Shown: positions 34,831 to 46,300 of the stretch, in pieces
Layout: each line of letters begins with the position of its first letter
Numbering within the stretch: position 1 is the first letter of the stretch
From: Gautieria morchelliformis
Lineage: Eukaryota; Basidiomycota; Agaricomycetes; Gomphales; Gomphaceae
Length of the DNA: 64,000 bases
Assembly (NCBI GenBank): GCA_015179125.1
Contig: WHVA01000260.1
Location: 1 to 64,000, forward strand
Direction of reading: 5' to 3'
Translations under genes and position numbers: made by a program
The notes under the pieces: model-generated
What the model was told of the DNA's origin: nothing
Seen by the model: the letters and a program-made list of their open reading frames with translations, nothing else
Database searches by the model: none

Positions 34831-36266
34831 ATGGCTCTCTTCAATAGACGCAAGAATTCACGGGAGGAATCCAATGGCGATGGCGACCATAGTTCAGAGG
34901 GGAAGAAGGAAAAGGGAGGGTGGAGGAAGCCAGCAAGTATGCCATTGCCCGCTCCACGACATAGGCGAACTAATCCCTCGCCTCAGACACCGCATTCAAG
35001 CAGCAACGACTGAAGGCCTGGCAGCCAATATTAACCCCCAAGACAGTCCTTCCTATTCTATTCCTTATTGGCATCATATTTGGCCCCATTGGTGGTCTCC
35101 TGATTTGGGGGAACGATAATGTATGTTGTAGACTTCAGCACAATCTACCACTAACATCCAAACTCTAGGTCAGCCAAATAACGCTGCCGTATACTGACTG
35201 TGACAAACAGGGTCCCACCTTCTCAAATCTGCCTGACGCCAATTACCAGCTGCGGTCATCAGATTCTGGGCTGTCTCCAAGCCCCCCGCTTTGGACTTAC
35301 AACAGCAGTTCACAGACGTGCACGATTCAGTTCGAACTCCCAGCAGACCTTCAGAAGCCCGTTTTCTTATATTATAAGCTCACCAATTTCTTCCAAAACC
35401 ACCGTCGATATGTTCAGAGCCTGAACACGGATCAATTGAGGGGGAAGTTTGTTAGTTTCAACACGCTCAAGGGCAGCACATGCAAGCCTCTAGATGTGAT
35501 TGGCAACCAGTCTATCTATCCATGCGGTCTCATTGCAAATTCCCAGTTCAATGGTGTGTATTATCTCCTTTCTTAAAGAGCATCTCTAAATTCAATCAGA
35601 CTCAATCCAAAGCCCATTCCTTCTAAACACCATTGGAGATTCTAATTCGTCATCGCCTTATAACTTTTCCGCAACGGGAATTGCGTGGCCCGGTGAGGCG
35701 AAGAAGTACACCTCAGCACCCAACTACCCTTCTCTATCGGATATCGTACCGCCCCCGAACTGGATGGCGAGATACCCAAATGGCTACACGAATGCTACGC
35801 CGCCGCCCGATTTGCGCGCGGATGAACAGTTCCAGAACTGGATGAGAACCGCAGGCTTACCCACGTTCAGCAAACTATGGGGCAGGAATGACACTGAGGA
35901 CATGGTAAAGGGGATGTATAATATCAGCATCCAAATGAGTGAGTTCCGTGATTGTATTGTGGTGGATTACTATATTAAATATATGGTGGTTCAGACTTTC
36001 CAGTCACCGAATTTGGAGGCACCAAGTCGCTGGTAATATCTACCATTCAGTGGAGTGGGGGCAAGAATGCATTCCTCGGTTGGGCCTACGTTGGTGCCTC
36101 CGCATTGTTCGTTCTCCTCGCCGTCCTGGGAACCGCCAGGCACCTCATCAGACCGAGGTGAGTTCGTACCTATGACCCCACCTATATGGCACTGACCGCC
36201 GCCATTCGCAGACGTCTGGGTGACATGAATCTGTTGTCTTGGAATCAGCCAGCCACAGTACGGTAG
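34831..36266 (+). CDS. CDC50/LEM3 family flippase beta subunit
   Basis: A 393-residue membrane protein, exons 34831-34936, 34987-35120, 35169-35553, 35600-35938, 35995-36157 and 36212-36266. A basic cytosolic tail leads to the family motif [16 protein letters not shown] and a first membrane helix ([17 protein letters not shown]). A large lumenal domain has paired cysteines and several Asn-x-Ser/Thr sites ([19 protein letters not shown] is highly typical). A second helix ([21 protein letters not shown]) and a short tail follow. These proteins pair with P4-ATPases, carry them out of the ER and are needed for phospholipid flipping. It converges on the RNA cyclase gene with only 59 bases between stop codons. 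Confidence 0.95.
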
Positions 36267-36325
36267 AGATAGAATCGGGAATGATAATTTAGTCGACTCT
36301 GCGCATGTAGTAACTTATTGTAATA

Positions 36326-37621
36326 TCATTGGTTTAAGGAAGACGATGATGCAAGGCCAATGCCTTCGCAACTGAGAATGGTGCGTGCTGTGCCATGCTC
36401 GTCCTCGATTTGGAATTTGGCACCTGAGAGTTTCTCCGCCAACCATACTGCAGTCCTGAGTAGAAAGTCAGGCTTCGTTCACGAGAAATAAGAAAACGAA
36501 CTTGGTATGCATTGTCAAAGGGCCAGTTGCTACAGTAGACTTCCCCTTTGCCAGTGCCATAAATATAATGATTTGATCCTGAACAACATCAGTATGTGTC
36601 TATGGTTACGGGTCAATGTTACAGAACCTGCAGGTAATCGTCGACGCAGCCTCCATGTTTCAAGTTGCGTGCCAGCTCTTCGGCGGCATCGTCGCCTGTT
36701 TTTCCTGCGTCGGTCCCTTTGGATCCTATGGCACCGCCACCGATGATGCAGGATCCATCAGTTTCGGCCCAGAGAATAATGCCAGACCCGCTTCCGGTGG
36801 CGTCGTTGTCGTTGTCACGCCCAACTTCTATATCAATGAGACCATGATCGACGCCGCAAGAGACCAGGCGTAGTCTCGCAGCGTCTGCCATCTTGCGGGC
36901 GATGTGTGACGGTAGGGTTCCCGCTACGTAGGCTTTGCCTTTGATCGCTGTGATGTTACCTCGAAATGTTAGATTGAAAGAGGGGAGAGGCCCTGGGCTA
37001 TGAGGTATTGACAAGACTACCTTCCCTCCCCCTCGGGGGTAATAACCACGCCTCTGAATATCGAGCGTTGGTTGGAGATGGAAGTGACGACGGAGAAAGG
37101 GCAGGAACACTTGTGTCGTGTAGTCGATTTGCGGTGCCGCGATGGCGTTGGTGCCACCGCGGAGTGCTAGAATAGATTCTAAAGCTTCGAGTGGGGAAGG
37201 GGAAGAAAACAGAAGGCAGGGAAGGGCTATCTGGAGGAGAAGTGTCGTAGAACCTGCTGTGCCAGTGTCGGCGAGGTAGTTCCCAACCTTTGGACGACCA
37301 GGGTGGAAATATAGGTGCTCAGAGCCCTTTTCAACCCCTACAATTCTAGCATCACATATTTCTGCTGCTAATTTTACACCTAAAGTATGAGGTATCGGGC
37401 GTTAGCGCTTAGCGTCCCACTGACATCACTGAAGCTGGTAGACCTGCAACATGTTGGGGCTTGAAACCCTTGGGGTTTCTGTTCTGCCGAATGTTTGATA
37501 TAGAAATAGGGCGAGAGAGGAGAACTGAAAATGCTACAGCGTTGCGGATGAGCTGGCCGCCGCCTTCTAGAACGCTCCCGTCGATGAGCGTGGTACTATC
37601 CGAACTTGCTGGAGCTGCCAT
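36326..37621 (-). CDS. RNA 3'-terminal phosphate cyclase
   Basis: A 378-residue enzyme that turns RNA 3'-phosphate ends into 2',3'-cyclic phosphates with ATP. Exons on the minus strand are 37621-37444, 37379-36628, 36578-36502 and 36455-36326. Motifs are IDGSVLEGGGQLIRNA at the N-terminus, HLYFHPGRP, YYPRGGGKVVL, the substrate-domain VDHGLIDIEV, and TMHTKTAVWLAEKL, whose histidine should be the adenylylated catalytic residue. All are intact, and length matches RtcA-type rather than RCL1-type proteins. The start at 37621 (MAAPASSD) is preferred; the frame is open to a Met at 37741, which would add a basic 40-residue extension, conceivably an organelle signal. Confidence 0.93.
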
Positions 37622-38101
37622 TTGCGCGGGAAGGAAACGGGGTAGTGTTGGGAGTGCTCTGCGTTGTCTATTGCGATGCGATACGGCTCTCAAGATAGAT
37701 CCGAGGCTTTTTATACTGGTGGCTGTTTCCAGCGGAGTCATACTAGTAACTACATACTTGCTCCGCTGATTGATGTATTGCCTGATGACTAGAGCTACTT
37801 ACTCGAGTCAGATATACAGGCACTGTCGTTCTCAAGGTCCTATGATTCTGAAACTAAACTAAACTGGAAGACATAGTGGTCGAGGGCTCTCACTGACAAT
37901 ATTGTGCAACGGAGCCCTGCGAACATGACCGCCGATCGACCAGCCTGTGATCATGCATGCTTACTGTAATATTTCCCTTCGAGCTAGACAGTAGCAACAT
38001 GCGAAGAAAATCGATAGCTCAAGCAGAATCACGACAACTAGGTTATAAATACATCAAAGCACGTCTCCCGCGATTGTGGCGACAAAATCAACTACCCATT
38101 A
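37622..38101. other. intergenic, sugar porter to RNA cyclase
   Basis: About 480 bases hold the 3' end of the transporter and the promoter of the cyclase. No distinct element is seen. Confidence 0.4.
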
Positions 38102-40034
38102 TTAGCCCGTGTACGCTTTTGACCATGCGAGGTATACGGCGAGGAGAATGGCGGCAAATACATAGAAAACGCGACCGTTGCGATGGTCATCTTCTCCTGC
38201 AAGGAAATCGCGCAACGGGATAAACCCAATGCCAACGAAGAAGTTTGCTATCCCTATGCAAGAAAGGATGCGTGAGGACAGAAGAGCTGGTGAGGGGGTC
38301 ATCTTACAATTTAGAGAAAGGGCGATCGACGAGAGAGAGGATACAGCCTATGCGTAGACGGGTGAGGCACAGATGCAAAGCTGAGAGAATGACGCACGTG
38401 GATTGGAGAAACGTCGGGGATGATGACGAATGGAACGGGACCCAGTCCGACAGCATAGGACCTAACAATCGGATTGAACAGACAATTTTTAAGGGTGAGG
38501 CATGTGAGGGGAGACACTCACGCAACAAAGGTGATGATGGCGACACTGGCGAGCATTATATGGCCGCCATTGATGCCATACCCTACTCCGAGGAGCGAGA
38601 GTAGTGCGCCGACGGTGGAAATAGTAACAAGGGAACGACGGCCGATGCGCTTAGAGAATATGTGAGTACGCACGAAACAAGAGTGGGAAGGGCGAACCTC
38701 GATGAGATAAATAGGAGGGAAAGTCATGAGGACGTTGATGACGGTCACACCCAGAGACACGTATGCCGCAGCATCGGGCATGACGCGAGAGAGGATATCA
38801 TTGCTGTAGTAGAGGACGGCATTGATGCCTAATATATTCACGAGTCAACGATGGTAGCGATATTGAGAAAAGTTGAAGTATAAGCACACCTGAGATCTGC
38901 TGGGCGATCATGCCGAAGCAAACAATGAGGAGAGGGCGAAGAAGGGGTGGTCTAAGGAGTTGATGGAATGTAAGGGGGTCATGTGCAGCTGTAACTGGCC
39001 TAAGGGGCGTGTCTGCATCAAGATTGGACAAAAGAGCCTCTTCCTCGCGTGATGAATCCTGGGATGCTGCGAAGTGTTCGATGTCAGTTTGTGCAACTGT
39101 CCAGCAAGACTGGAAAAGTACGTCTAGCTGTAGGGACGAGGGTCTGATCACCCCACAACAATGCAGCTGATGCCTTTGCTTCGGGTAGACGGGCTTTGCT
39201 AGAGAGCCATGCAGGAGAGTCTACTGCGACGAAACTGAGCAGAAGCTGTGCCAGAGCAACAGCGGCGGCAATGAGAGGAACGAGACGCCAAAGGCTGGGC
39301 GCTGCGAGGACGATGCCCAGTGCTTGTGTAATGAAAATTCCAAGGACGATTCCCAGCTGGTTCAGGACGCCTGTGGAGTCATTCAAGTAGCAGGTGACAG
39401 AGACGAGTGCGACCAACCTATGCTGCCTCTGATTGCAGGAGGTGAAATCTCCGAAAGGTAGGCAGGGACTACGCAGAGACCGAGGCCCGATCCAGCACCA
39501 ATTAAAAATCTGGGGGAGATGAATGGTATAATTTAGTGCTGATCTGAGAGTTGATTGGACGAACCTGCCGATAACCAAGGGGGGAACAGAGGCGGAGACA
39601 GTCATGATGGAAGAACCCAAGAAAATAAGGAGGGTATTTATGCGGATTGATCCTTTGCGACCGAATGATTCCATGGAATAGTTTGCGGCGATGCTGCCGA
39701 GGAGCCCTCCCGCTGGGGGCAAGGAGTCAAGGAGAGGAGAAAGGAAAATGAAGAGAGCTGACCAATGAAAGAGGAGGTTACGAGTGTGAAGGCAAATTTG
39801 GACATTGGAATACAGGACGGCAGGCGGGAGGAGGGGGGAGTCTCGCGCGTTGTGCCACATGTGAGGACATCCTGTATCTGGTTAAGAGCGGAGATATGCC
39901 TGGGTGATGGGGTGAAAAATGAGGGGAACGAGATGGACACAAATTAGATACCATCCATATTGCAGACTGGTGACAAGCATCCATACTGCAGTCTGCCATC
40001 CTCTGGACGAGAGTGTGGACGATTGTGGAGCCAT
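38102..40034 (-). CDS. MFS sugar transporter (VPS73/low-affinity hexose porter type)
   Basis: A minus-strand, multi-exon major facilitator gene. The start ATG at 40034 gives TAVWMLVTSLQYGW, joined after a short intron at about 39906-39951 to HISALNQIQDVLTC, the usual first helix and exofacial loop. Further motifs are LLGSIAANYSMESFGRKGS (helix 2 to loop 2-3), DSPAWL in place of PESPRWL, FGMIAQQISGINAVLYYSN (sugar-porter QQ-SG-N motif of helix 7), ERIGRRSL, and GLGPVPFVIIPDV in helix 10. The end is NFFVGIGFIPLRD and a last helix. About 12 helices are expected. The substrate is likely a hexose, by family. It is divergent from the GH13 enzyme, suggesting shared control. Confidence 0.88.
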
Positions 40035-40719
40035 GGAAGGCGTTACATGTTACGTAATATTTATTTCCCCGGTGGTCGTCGTCATTACATAATTCGAGAC
40101 AAGTTACTTCGCTTCCATCGTTTGACGGCCTCCCGCCTTATAACGGAACAAATGCCTGTCCGAGGAATCGCCTGTGGTCACCTCGGCAATCCTCGGACCA
40201 TATAATTATAGTGCGACCTAAATAGCTGTGTGACAGTGACATGTCACTGATCCTATAGCTCTTGTGACAGGATCTCGTGATGGGACAATATGATCGAACC
40301 GAGCTTTTCTTGGACTTGGCCTTTTAGAATTTGCGAGAGCCATGCATGCATACTTCGTCGCTGGTAGTCGTACTTTGGTGCTCGCTCCTGTTCGCCTCCC
40401 CATCTCCGGCAAATAATCCCTCTGGTTTCTTTCTAGTTTCCACCAACAAGTCCAATTGAGCTCGATCATCGGTTCTGTGGGATGCGGGGACGACAGTCTG
40501 ATCACGTGCAGTATACAGAGTGGGCGTCTATTCACCACAAATATGCAACGGAAGCCCGAAGCGCGTAAGATCTGCTACTGGTCTCCGGGTTTTCTCGTCT
40601 CTGTACCACCGCATTTTTCTCGTGGGCTCTCTCACAAAGAACCCTGCCACTCTTTTACCTCCTCGCTCCTTACAAAACCAAGGCCTTGAGTCCTTATACC
40701 CACACTCTCTTCCCCTCCC
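40035..40719. promoter_or_regulatory. shared divergent promoter of sugar porter and GH13 enzyme
   Basis: 685 bases separate two start codons pointing outward. Three matches to the SYGGRG-type carbon repressor site (or its complement) are visible: CCCCGG near 40067, GCGGGG near 40486 and CTCCGG near 40586. Such short sites also occur by chance, so binding is only a possibility. Confidence 0.4.
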
Positions 40720-43096
40720 ATGCTCGTCCTCCTCCTCCTCCTCCTCCCCCTCGCCGTCATCCCCTACCCCGCACATGCCGCTACTGCGGATCAATGGAGG
40801 AGCCGTTCCATCTACCAGCAAGTTCCGCTTCCCTGTCTATTACATTCCCTCATTCCCCTCTAGGCTCTTCACAGATCGCTATGCACTGTCCCCTGCTGTC
40901 GCTTCATCGGCCAACTGCAATCCCGGTGATCAGACGTGGTGTGGTGGCACCTGGAATTCCACCCGCGAAAATCTTGATTATATTCAACAAGCTGGCTTCA
41001 CCGCAAGTCCGTCTCAACCTTCCCCTCTCCCTTTCTTTCTCACCGCCCTGTTGACCCGCTACTCCTTATGCTAGTATGGATCTCTCCCGTAAACAAAAAT
41101 TATGACGGCCCTCGCACACAGTATGGCGATGCATACACAGGCTATTGGGTCACCGACGTCTCTCAGCTCAACCCCCACTTTGGCACAACTGCCGATCTCA
41201 AGCTCCTCTCGGCAGAGCTTCATCGTCGTGGCATGTTTCTTATGGTCGACATGGTCCTTAATAACGTCATGGCCACCTCTACTACCCCAGATTACTCAGC
41301 TTACTTCTTCAAGGTGCGATAGTCTTTGCCTTGTTGTTTCGCCCATGACAATCTTGTCGCTTAGGATTCGTCACAATACCATCCATATTGCCCCATACAG
41401 TGGGGTAACAGGACTAGCGAAATGGATTGCTGGCTTGGCGACACCGTCGTTCCTCTCCCAGACGTGAACACCGAGGATCCCTCGGTCAGTCAAGCATATC
41501 AGAATTGGATCACCGCCTTTGTCCAGGAATTCTCAATTGACGGCTTAAGGATTGACGGCAAGCCTTCCTAGCTTTGTCCTGTATTCATCGCTAATTTTCG
41601 CCTTGCAGCCGCCAAGTATGTAGAATTACACTCGCTTTCACCTATTCTAACCGGTTATTTCAAGGCATGCTCCGGCAGCCTTTTGGACCCCCATTTGCGC
41701 TGCAGCTGGTGTCTTCTGTATGGGCGAAGTCTTTGGTCCCGACGTCAACGAGGCTGCTTCATACCAGGGAGCTCTTGACTCGGTACTTAATTATCCAATG
41801 TACGATGCCCTTGTGCAGGCATTTGCATTGCCCGGTCCCCAGAATATGTCCGGGCTTGTCCAAATTATGGACCAGTCCAAGCAGCAGTATAAAGTTCGAT
41901 TACCTTGCCTGCGGACTTGGTATACTTCGCTGACAATCGTGCAGGACATGTCTGTACTCGGCAACTTTCTTGAGAACCAGGTAAGTGCTTTCCTTGAGTC
42001 CTCGTGCCTAACCGACGGTTAATCTCCAGGATGTACCTCGATGGGCAAATATTTCGGTTGATATTCAGAGCCTGTAGTGAGTAGTAGTCATCGTCGAGGT
42101 ATACATGCGTAACGATGGTATGGGCAGTAACGCGATGGTTTTCACTTTCATGTCTGACGGGTGAGTCCGTTAGACGACGACTATAAGGTGATGCAACTGA
42201 CACCTGATAGGATACCCATTGTATATTATGGTATGATTCGCTGTTGAAGTATGAGAGTGTATGGCTTATAAAGCGGACACAGGACAAGAACAGCGACTGT
42301 CAGGCAATGCAGATCCTGTACGTTTATGCACTTACACAGATAAAGATGCTATTGACAAAATAACATCCTCAAGTGGAATCGCGAGCCACTATGGCCCACG
42401 AACTATGCCAACACAAGCACGTACACCATGATCGCCACGCTGAATAAGGTGAGTACCAGTCACCTGCATAAACTGTATCTACTTGTGTAATGAATTTTCG
42501 TGCAGCTACGTAACTTCTTGACCAACGGTACCGACTCTTGGACAACATCCCAGGCAGAAGTGCTCACCATGACATCGAATGAACTCGCCATCATGAAGGG
42601 CGACGTGATTAGTGTCATGACAAATATCGGATCGCCAGTAAGTTTATGGTTTGCATATGAGCGAAAATACGTTGAGTAACTTGATGCAGCCAATGAACGC
42701 CAGTGTGGCAGTTTTTACGCCGTGGGCGGACGGCATCCCGACTATAGAGTGGGTCTGCATGGTTTCATCCCTGAGTTATTCTTGACATGTTTTCCAGCAT
42801 ATTGTCTTGTACACAGCGGACTGTAGGTAGCAATGGCACGGTGTCTGTGGAATACACCAAGGGTGGACAGGCTGTTGTAACTATACTCTCAGTTTGCCGA
42901 GTTGAATTATTCTCACTCCTGTTAGGTTCTCGTGCCCCAGTCCCAGCTGCCAGGTTCAGGGCTTTGTGGATACGCTGCCTCTGCCGCTGCCGTTGCGAGC
43001 GTCCACTCCAACTCTGCCATACTTTCTTTTTCACTTCTTGGGCCTTCATGGGGTATACCTGCATTATGTGCGGTATTAGGGATGGTTGTATGGTGA
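40720..43096 (+). CDS. GPI-type GH13 alpha-amylase family enzyme (Agt/Aah-like alpha-glucanotransferase)
   Basis: A secreted GH13 enzyme in about 14 exons. The signal peptide (LVLLLLLLPLAVIPYPAHA) is followed by SIYQLFTDRYA, VNKNYDGPRTQYGDAYTGYW, region I MVDMVLNNV, region II GLRIDAAKH with the nucleophile Asp, region III CMGEVFGPD with the acid/base Glu, region IV FLENQDVPRW with the third acid, and GIPIVYYGQEQ. The conserved His of region I is Asn and that of region IV is Gln. That pattern, with a hydrophobic C-terminal tail (LCAVLGMVVW), is what I know from the GPI-anchored Agt/Aah alpha-glucanotransferases of ascomycetes, which act on cell-wall alpha-glucan rather than food starch. Introns at 40818-40863 and 41558-41608 begin with GC, and the exon 41609-41615 has only 7 bases. 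Confidence 0.88.
40818..40863 (+). other. GC-AG intron in the GH13 gene
   Basis: The donor is CCA/GCAAGT and the acceptor CTCTAG. Splicing gives SIYQLFTDRY, the family consensus; no GT donor nearby does so. Confidence 0.8.
41558..41664 (+). other. GC-AG intron, 7-base microexon and following GT-AG intron
   Basis: The intron 41558-41608 starts GCAAGC and ends TTGCAG. The exon 41609-41615 (CCGCCAA) follows, then the intron 41616-41664 (GTATGT to TTCAAG). Together they give IDAAKHAPAAFW across the catalytic nucleophile. Reading through instead hits an in-frame stop. Confidence 0.75.
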
Positions 43097-43396
43097 TACC
43101 CTCGGATTTTATACGCCATATCTCTTCGGTTATTTGGTATCACGATGTACGAACTGTTGTAGGTGTTGTACTCAAGTGTGCTACATACTTAGTAACACGC
43201 CAGTGCAAAGTATGATCGCTACCTGAATCGGAGTCCGTGAGAATTTGAACGCCCGAAGAGCACATTGAAGGAGCGTGTAGGACTGCGCTGAAAAGGCGAT
43301 CTTGCAAGCTTCAGCTTCTGCCTGTACTCTTCTCGCCCGCCCTCGACAGAGCCAGTGTGACGGGCGGGTCTATCGTATCAGTTCTGCTTCACGAAC
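43097..43396. other. intergenic, GH13 gene to NOT1
   Basis: 300 bases contain the GH13 3' end and the NOT1 promoter; no clear motif. Confidence 0.4.
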
Positions 43397-46300
43397 ATGG
43401 ACTCCAATACATCCTCTACCAGTTCGGGCAGTCAGACGCCAATACATACAATTGTCAAGGCTCAGATCGTTTTTCTGCTCTCGACACTGACAGAGGATAA
43501 CTTTGATAGGAATCAACACGAGATTCGCTCGGTAAGATTTGCGCAGTTTGTGCACGGTCGAGTAGGACGTTTAATGTTTGTCGCAGCTGTCTGAACAACA
43601 TGGCCTGGACACGTATCTCCATTTCATCCGTCGCCTCATAGTTCACTCGCAAGCTCGCCTGGCGAGCACCGCTGCCCCTTCAGCGTTCGACACGTCAACG
43701 TCTCTTACTTTCCGTCTTCTCGTGCAGGAAACACAGCGTCTCTCGCGCGATCCATTTCTTGCTGAGCGCTTCCGCGATGGCATCGACAAGGGTGATGGCG
43801 ATATTTTTCGCCACTTTGACCTCGTTCGTTTCGCAGATCGCGTCGGCTTGCGGCCGCTCGAACGTTTCATCCTTGCAAGTGCCATCGTCTCTGCGCCGGT
43901 GCGCAAAGAGCTTGCCAACCAGGCGGCTACGATTATCCGTGTAGACTTTGAGAACGCTGTGCTCTCGCTCTGCCAGCACCCCTCATTCGACCATGCCGAT
44001 CTCAGCCCCGGCCAAGTTGGGAAGCTACTCAGCAACCTCCTGTCCGATCCGCCTGCGGATTCACCTATTCTTGACGGACAACAGCGCCAAGCACTCGTCG
44101 TTGCTGCACAAGCAAAGTATGGCACAGATATTATGGCGCCAATTCTTCAGCAGATTTTCCCGACCTTGAGGTGCGTCAGTAGTCTCCCATTCGCGATCTG
44201 AAGTTTGACAGCCATCCCTATTCGAAAAGCTTGCCTCCGGGGACGTCGCTCGTTCAGACTTTGTGTGATCTTGGCCCCGAGATCACGAGCGAGCCCGCCA
44301 CGGTCCGTTCCCTTTTACAGCGGTTTGGTATCACGGAGTCCTCGCCACCAACCGATCCTCAAGTAGTCGAGATTATTTCGACGCTGAGTAGATTTGCTGC
44401 TGAAGGAACACAACTGTGCGATGCGGGCGCTCTGATTCGTGCACTGAGCGGCTTTGTGAGTTTGCTAGCAAGCCTATTTCGATGGCAATCCTGCTCACAT
44501 ATTGATAGAACGTCTCGATCCACTGGCCAGGCCTTATTTTGGCCTTTGACTGGCCAGACAGGTCGGGAGTTGACACCGCTACGTTGAAGCTTCTCATTGC
44601 CATCCTTCTGAATGCTCCTCGTGAGGTCGAGCCGCATGCCGTTGCAGGTTTTTGGTCTACGTGGTCGAACCCGCTCTACCAACTTCGTCTCCTTGACGCT
44701 CTTCTGTCGCTTCCTGCGGACACTTTCAACTTTGTCTCGCTCCCTGGCCACCGTATTGTGACAGTCGACGATGTAGCCAATGCTAGTCCTACTATCAAGG
44801 CGCTTGCAGCAAATGTCCAGGGCCACACTTGGAATTCACTTGAGCTATTTGACGTCCTTGTTACACTCGGCGATGCCGAGAGTCTTGAGATCAGGTCCTG
44901 CGTGCGGGAGATGCTCGACAAAGCCGTCAAGATCAGCGCCGAGCTCGTGCACATGGGCTTACTACAAGTCTCGGTGAGTGCTGCATATGGAGCGACACGC
45001 GCCGGCGAGGGCGCTGAAGATGCGGTCGTACAGAAACCTTGGAACGGCACACAGAAGGAGTACGCGGCCAAGCTATTGGGCATGTTTCTTGCAGGACACC
45101 CAAACCATCAACTTGTCTTCATGCGCATATGGCAAATTGACCCAACTTATCTTACTCATTCTTTCCGTGATTATTACAACGAAAGCCCGTTAAATATCAC
45201 GAGAATCCTTGATGTTGCCCAGGACCTCAAGGTATTCATATAATTATTTTCATCTATAAACTGTTTCAGATTAACGGCGCTGAATAACTCAGATTCTTGA
45301 TGCATTGTTGGATGTGCGTCCGTTCACATTTGCACTGGACGTCGCGGCTCTTGCATCTCGCAGAGAATACCTTAATCTGGACAAGTGGTTGGCGGATAAT
45401 ATCTCGAACCATGGAGCCGACTTTTTGCGCTCTGTGATTAACTTTTTGGAGCTGAAGGCTTCTAGCGAGAAGACAGCCCGAATATCCGATCCTCCCGAAG
45501 ATTCCACAACAATGGCTTTAAATCCGCAAACCATCGCCATTTTCCTTAGAATTCTTCGTAACAGGTGCGTCTAAAATTTCGCCGTCCAAGTTCCCGATGT
45601 TTAATAACTCCAAGCAGTTCTTCCATGCTGGATGAGGCAGACACTGCATATTGCCTGGAAGTCCGCAATGCCTGCCTCCAGATACATCCGCGTCTCATGA
45701 ACCTGTCTCCCGACTCAGACCAGGAACCTGGATTCTCTGTTGTTACTTACAGCACCGAAGTGGAATCCGAGGTTGACGGCATATATAAGCAGATGTATGA
45801 TGAGAATATTACCATCGACCAAGTCATCCAAATGCTGCAGCGTACCAAGGAATCTACGAGCTCGCGGGATCACGAGATCTTTTCGTGTATGCTGCACTTC
45901 CTCTTCGACGAGTACAAATTTTTCCAGTCCTTCTACCCACCGAGGGAGTTGGCCATGACGGGTTATCTTTTCGGGTCACTCATCCAGCATCGGCTAGTCG
46001 ATTACATCCCACTCGGTATTGCCATTCGCTACATCCTGGATGCCCTACAGTGTCCACCCGACACGAACTTGTTCAAATTTGGTGTCCAGGCTCTTTCACG
46101 TTTTGAGTCACGCCTACCAGAGTGGCAACCCCTTTGTGAAAAGTTGCTACAAATCCCACATCTGTTGGAGGCACGTCCAGACCTGGCAGATAGTGCTCGT
46201 CGCGCACTTCTGAACCCAGAAGAGACGCTCGTGGAGGGGGCATTAGGCGCTATGAACGGCGCCACTGAACCCGCACACTATGCATTCACAGCTCTGAAAC

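Noticed and set aside
43643-44125. 160-codon minus-strand frame
   Set aside because: It is a shadow of the first NOT1 HEAT-repeat exon, whose plus-strand protein is clearly conserved.
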